Of a stretch of 64,000 nucleotides of DNA, positions 58,590-64,000 are shown piece after piece (positions within the stretch are counted from its first letter, which is position 1; each line of letters opens with the position of its first letter). The position numbers and the translations under genes were made by a program. Origin of the DNA: Pogonophryne albipinna (Eukaryota; Chordata; Actinopteri; Perciformes; Artedidraconidae); contig CM053244.1 in NCBI GenBank assembly GCA_028583405.1, forward strand, positions 5,162,299 through 5,226,298, read 5' to 3'. Under the pieces are notes generated by a model. The model searched no databases and had not been told where the DNA came from. It saw only the letters and a program-made list of their open reading frames with translations.

Positions 58590-58807
58590 TGTGTGTTCAG
58601 ATGGGGCAGTGGGGCTATGACAGGCAAAGAAAGCGGAGTGACAGCTTCGATCAGGCAGAAGGCCCCAAATGTAGTGGCAACGCACTGCATGTTCCATCGG
58701 GAGGCACTTGTACACATCATTTAAAAAAAAAATTGCAACAGGGGGGTCCCTGCCAGAGGATAATGCTATATGGGGGTCCTTGGCATGGCAAAGTTTGGGA
58801 ACCCCTG
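58590..58807 (-). mobile_element. hAT end fragment (CAGGGGTTCCCAAACTTTGC)
   Basis: The reverse complement of the plus-strand end at 58807 reads CAGGGGTTCCCAAACTTTGC, followed by GGACCCCC-rich subterminal sequence; this is a common fish hAT terminus. Only one end is present. Confidence 0.6.
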
Positions 58808-59614
58808 ACCTAGAAGACCCGGCTCTTTCGGCTCCCAAACGGCTCTTCAGTTTACCACATATTATACCTTTTATAATTAAATCTAATGATTTATATGTGT
58901 ACACATATTACAGTAATAGAGGCTACTTGTGGTAAGGTAAGTTACTGTTTTTTTACATGTTAACTCCGTATTTTATTTTACAGTTTTTTTCCTTTTTTTA
59001 ACGGAAATGTTCTGGCGCCCCCGTCGCCAGAAAATGTTCGTTTTTTTACAAAACATTTTTTTACAGTGCACTTAAATTATTCAATATATCCTTTGTACTG
59101 AAGTATTCAAAAGTAAAGCTTACATGTTTAATATAAATGATTTGCTATGGCCAAATGTTTGCATTGCATTTACAGACCCTAACTCTCTGATTCCACCCAA
59201 TGAATGCACTGACTTGCAGAACCACGCTACACAAAGCAGATAGCAACACCTATAAAAACTTAAGCATAGACATTTAAAAAAAGGGGCTACTGTATCGACA
59301 TTTTAAAATTATATTTAAAGAAAAGGCCCTGACAAAACAGCAGGGCTCTATTTCAGTATTAACTATAGAAAAAAAGACAGCAGCAGCTGACATCAAATCT
59401 CTGCTGAGCCTAAGGATAATCATAAATAAATAACATAGTGAAAATACATATATTGCAGTGCTCAAAACAGCAGCATCCAACCGTCTCTAATCCTTGGATA
59501 TTACATGTCACTGCATGCATGCACGGAGCAGCTGAACAACAAAAATCCTGGCTCTTTCGCGGGCGCGAGCCGGCTCCCGTCTTCCACTTAACGTTCGCGA
59601 CCGACACATCACTA
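58808..59614. mobile_element. Remnant of a GAGCCGGCTC-type hAT
   Basis: The right end CGACCGACACATCACTA (59598-59614) and GAGCCGGCTC-like motifs at both sides (58817-58850 and 59550-59580) suggest a degraded non-autonomous hAT. Another terminus-like TTTTTTACAGTG ends at about 59068, perhaps a separate CACTA-like fragment. No ORF is supported. Confidence 0.4.
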
Positions 59615-59756
59615 CCTCACACCGAGCCTGTGCAGCAGGATGCTGGTACCGTTATCCCACTTGGTGTTTGTCCTTTCTCCACCTGGACACTCCCTGTTGG
59701 CTAACGTTAATATAAGTGTTTTGAGTTTTTGGATCCATACCACCTGACTATAGCGT

Positions 59757-60525
<769 letters not shown>

Positions 60526-60531
60526 TTATAC

Positions 60532-61657
60532 CAGTGGTTCTCAAATGGGGGTACGTTGGAGTACTGCAGGGGGTACGTGAGATTTATTTTATGTTAATGG
60601 AAACAAAAAAAACACAAGTAATGCATTTAAACAAACTACTAATAGTAGATTAACTACTTTATTCAAAGGTTTACAGAAACTCTGGATAATAAAATGGGAA
60701 AAATAAACGGGGTGCTCTCTTTTCCTCTCCTGACAGCCTGTCAGTCTCGTGCAGCTCGCTGAACCTGTAATAAGTGACCCGACAGTAAAGAATAAATATA
60801 TGTATAACTAGTTTAGCTAGTTCCATAGTAGATGAAATAGCTAAGTGTGTTAGGTCTAACTCTTAGTGTATTTTGCTCCACTCACCGATCCGTCACAGCG
60901 GCGGAGCTGTGATCATGCAGAGCTGCGTGTTCTCCGTCAGCAGCAGCTGATCTGATCTCTCTCTCGCGTCCGGTTAGACTTCACTCGCATTTATGTCCAA
61001 ATCTATCAGATCTAGCTAGTTCTAGTTAATGATATGACTGCCTGCTTATCAAAGGACCTAAACAATAAGCGTTGCTTGGCAACGGCGTGTGGCAGCAAAA
61101 TATAGCGCAGCATTATGCATATGTTTATATGAGGGGTCAAAATCCCATGCTCATATCTTTTTCTCTCTTCATTCCCCACGCCCCAAAATAAATACACACA
61201 TTTTAGAAAAAGTAAGGAAGTTTGAGCAGTGTGGGTTTATATTAACAGAGTTACACATATTTCAAAACGTGAAGTGTAATAACTGCAGTTTGCCTTCCTG
61301 TCAGAATGACAAAGATCCTCAGTGAAGCTCAAGCCCATGTTTCACTACATTGTAAGTATAACATATTAAAAAGATCAGTTCAATGCAACTAATGTCGTCT
61401 TAGTGTTATTGCATGATGTTAAAATTGGTTTGCCATGAATTTAGTGATGGATTGTAAACATTTGAAATGTAGCATTTCAGTGTTTCTCAGTTAATGTTGT
61501 TGTTTTAATAAATCAGACACTGATGGTGCAGCGCTGTGCTGTACCTCTTTATAGGCTTTTTGTCCCTAACAAATTGTTTCTGCGCTGATTAGGGGGGACT
61601 TGGCGGAATCTTTTTTTCAAAGGGGGTACATTATTGAAAACAATTTGAGAACCACTG
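60532..61657. mobile_element. Non-autonomous hAT (CAGTGGTTCTCAAA ends)
   Basis: Ends CAGTGGTTCTCAAATGGGGG at 60532 and TTTGAGAACCACTG ending at 61657, with a second GGGGGTAC pair just inside. The flanking 8-mers (CTTTATAC, CATTAAAT) do not match. The interior around 60940-61000 matches the hAT at 1740-1810 in reverse. No transposase. Confidence 0.8.
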
Positions 61658-61929
61658 CATTAAATAACGTTCACATTTAACACTAGAACCGCCAGAGGTC
61701 GCTGTATACCTATATCCGCCAACGGGTAAAGTTTACCCGCAATTGATTTCCAAGGTACAATGTATCATACAGAACAGTGAGTTTTGATCGCACAGGGATG
61801 AAATGTATACCAATATAATCTGTGGACTCTCAGCTTTTCATATTATATAGTTTGTACAGATAGCATGAAGTATAAAATATCGCTACAGTGCTGATTTAAA
61901 TGCTTGGTGTTAGACTTGTGTTTTGTTTA

Positions 61930-62022
61930 GGTATATATCTCTATCTCTCTCTCTATCTATAACTATCTATCTGTCTATCTCTCTATCTATATATATATAT
62001 CCATCTATCTATCTCTCTATCT
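61930..62022. repeat. (CTAT)n/(CTCTAT)n microsatellite
   Basis: Imperfect tetranucleotide and hexanucleotide repeats with a TATATATA core, in the non-coding end of piggyBac element 2. Confidence 0.9.
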
Positions 62023-62368
62023 ATAGGAACACCTGTAGACAAAAGGCGTTGCTATAGCAACACGTCATATTTATGTTTACGCGCAAAATCAATAGCGCGA
62101 GGATCGCTGCATATTCTATGGAAGAAATATTACCCACTCTCGCTAATAAACGCTTGATGTTAGGCTTGTGTTTCGTAAAGGTAAAAATGCTTCATATCGT
62201 CTGATAGCCTTCTACTCATAAAAAAACAACAACATGACAATAATATAATGATGTATTTGTTATATAATTGAACAGCAGATAACACAGAACGTATACAAAT
62301 AACAAAAACCATCAGAGAAGAAGAACACATCGATCACAACGCTTCACAAACACTCAAACACAATTGTT

Positions 62369-63921
62369 TCAAACACTGAGCACCTTGGCTGTGCATTTGC
62401 CACACACAGCATCCCCACACTTGACACATTTGCAGAACGTTTTATTCTGCATGCAGTGCGCCTTCACCATGCAGGTCATTCTCCTGCTCTCTTCTGCACC
62501 AGCACCGCTGAAGGGCAGGTCCGCAAGTGGTGGCGCTTTTGATGCCATCCACTCAGCGCGCAGCTCGTGTGCCAGCTGGAGCATGAAGTCCCTTCTCGGT
62601 ATGTTCTCCTGGCTCATGCAGCTCCTGTACAGCACCCAGGCATTGATGGCAGCGAGATCCAGCACATTATAAAAGACAGCAACGGGCCATCTACACGTGC
62701 CACCTGAGAGAAACATAGGATTTAGTAAAAACGATTGATCAATGCAGTGTTTTCTATAGGCCTAAAATAATAATAATAATAATAACAATAATAGCCTACC
62801 TTTCACCGAATATTGGCGAGCCATTTGGTCGAGCACGTCAACCCCCACTTTTGAGTGGTTGTAGTATTCCACAGTCTCTGGCTTTTTCTTTTTTTCTGTG
62901 GAGATGGCCACATGCTGGTGTTGCGTGCTGAGTATTGTCACGTTTCTCCTCGGCTTTCACTGGTAGACTGAGAGCACCATTTTGTCGCTCTTCAGCACCT
63001 TGGTGCTGAACAGCTCAGATCTCCCTTGCACAGAGGGTGGGAGCTCCCGCTTGTTGCGCTTGATGGTTCCCACTAGGCTGGTGTTTTTGGCGAGAAGCGC
63101 TTTGGCGAGAGGGAGGGAGGTAAATAAATTGTCTGTGGTTATATTTCTTCCCTTACCAACAAAGGGCTCCACCAGCCTCAGCACCACGTTCTCTCCTAGC
63201 CGTTGTGTTGCTGGCCTGCTGGCATCTTTTCCCAGGTAAGGGAAGCCATTCAGCATGTATTTGCTGTCAACGTCAGCTGCCAGCCAAAACTTGATGCCAA
63301 ATTTGTCCGGCTTGTTGGGCATGTACTGTGTGAATGGACATCTTGATTTGGTCGGGAATAGCTGTTCATCCACAGTGATGTCGGACCCTGGCCTGTAGGA
63401 CGCGATTGAATTTTCGACAAAACGATCCCACACCTTCCTCACGTGCGTAAACTTGTCGGTGGTCAACCGGCACCGGCGGGTCTCCTTTTTATCAAAGCGC
63501 AGGTAGCGCATGATTTCCCGAAACCTGTTCCTCGACAGTGTTGCGTTGAAGAACGCGTTGCCCCACTGCTCGGACCAGAAACTCTCCATCTCAATGTTCT
63601 TCCCACAATATGCACCTCTCACATAGAGAAGCGCAATAAAGGCCTTCAGCTCCATAATAGAGACATCCCAGGTGGCTCTGTCTCTCCGCGCTTCAGCAAT
63701 TGTGCAATCACGGATTTCCTCCAACATTACATTATCACACAGACACATAAATGCTGTGAGTTTGTCAGTAATGTTGTGACGTGCATGTGGTGTTGGGCCA
63801 GCAGACTCCGTGAGGATGTTCTGTATCTGCCGTCTCCCTGTGCCTCCGCAAGGCTCCATGACCGTCCACACTGTGCCATCTTTCCCGATCTCTTGGGCTG
63901 GTGACGGCTCAGTGGCACACA
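62369..63921 (-). pseudogene. piggyBac transposase 2, one in-frame stop
   Basis: Exons 63921-62800 and 62703-62369, joined at GT-AG sites in phase. The first starts at an acceptor (TTTAG|TGTG), so at least one earlier exon is outside the window. Catalytic Asp residues: VDEQLFPTKSRCPF, TTDNLFTS and the third in YYNHSKVGVDVLDQ. A TGA at 62957-62959 interrupts the frame between Asp 2 and Asp 3 (SVYQ*KPRRN); the same frame continues cleanly on both sides. The C-terminus has a cysteine/histidine cluster (CMVKAHCMQNKTFCKCVKCG) for zinc binding. Apart from the one stop the gene looks complete over the part seen, so inactivation appears recent. Confidence 0.87.
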
Positions 63922-64000
63922 CTAAATAGGAGAGAGGAAAACACTACTTTAGACTAAAGTATATTTCATAAATGTTTATTTGATAATATTACATCCTCGA

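Larger units (their letters stand above)
61681..64000 (-). mobile_element. piggyBac element 2 (left end to window end)
   Basis: TTAA at 61677-61680 is followed by the terminal sequence CACTAGAACCGCCAGAGG. The transposase gene runs on the minus strand (62369-63921 within the window). The other end lies beyond 64000. A CTAT-type microsatellite occupies about 61930-62022. Confidence 0.8.

Overview
This window looks like vertebrate, most likely teleost fish, genomic DNA. The signs are spliced genes with GT-AG introns, microsatellites, AATAAA signals, and a mix of repeats typical of fish: PIF/Harbinger, hAT with BED fingers, piggyBac, Kolobok with a THAP transposase and a P2X7-like partner, an ISL2EU-like YqaJ/THAP element, L2/CR1-type LINEs, and endogenous retroviruses with a tRNA-Trp primer site. 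There are no operons or prokaryotic features. It is almost wholly a mosaic of nested transposable elements. The only host-derived sequences I recognise are one broken exon of a PIAS family gene (7872-13086) and an intronless, stop-containing copy of a FAM117/GLCCI1-like gene (59757-60525).

Layout. 1-2580: Harbinger element with its Myb/SANT-like gene (+) and a transposase (-) broken by a 725-bp hAT element. 2566-3268: LINE fragment. 3825-4573: solo LTR holding unspliced and apparently spliced copies of the same leader. 4614-5301: TTAA-flanked element with a transposase-like first exon. 5837-7487: hAT ends and a BED-type hAT remnant. 7872-13086: PIAS exon split by a 4.8-kb CACTA-like element that carries a spliced gene of its own. 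13618-17175: hAT transposase element with an exact 8-bp duplication, itself hit by another hAT. 17290-19700: second Harbinger transposase, with an L2 LINE exactly at its exon 2 acceptor. 21470-23718: a TTAA MITE and a hAT remnant.

24951-47360 is one nest. A foldback-type DNA element with about 0.8-kb inverted arms received an endogenous retrovirus (ERV-A, minus strand). Its 3' LTR received a 7.6-kb Kolobok with two open genes, its interior an L2 LINE, and its 5' LTR another TTAA element that contains a hAT and an LTR-like piece. The Kolobok introns hold an ISL2EU-like derivative and a CR1/Rex-like LINE.

48072-58112 is a piggyBac element with inverted arms of more than 1 kb, whose transposase is split by a second, internally deleted ERV (ERV-B) with matching 763-bp LTRs. 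58117-61657 holds hAT remnants and the FAM117-like retrocopy. 61681 to the end is another piggyBac whose transposase has a single in-frame stop.

How parts work together: target-site duplications let most insertions be read as a time series. Several transposases keep their catalytic residues (Kolobok, Harbinger B, both piggyBacs). The Kolobok is the best candidate for a still-functional element. Boundaries stated to the base come from paired terminal repeats and duplications read by eye; family names come from motif recognition without database searches.
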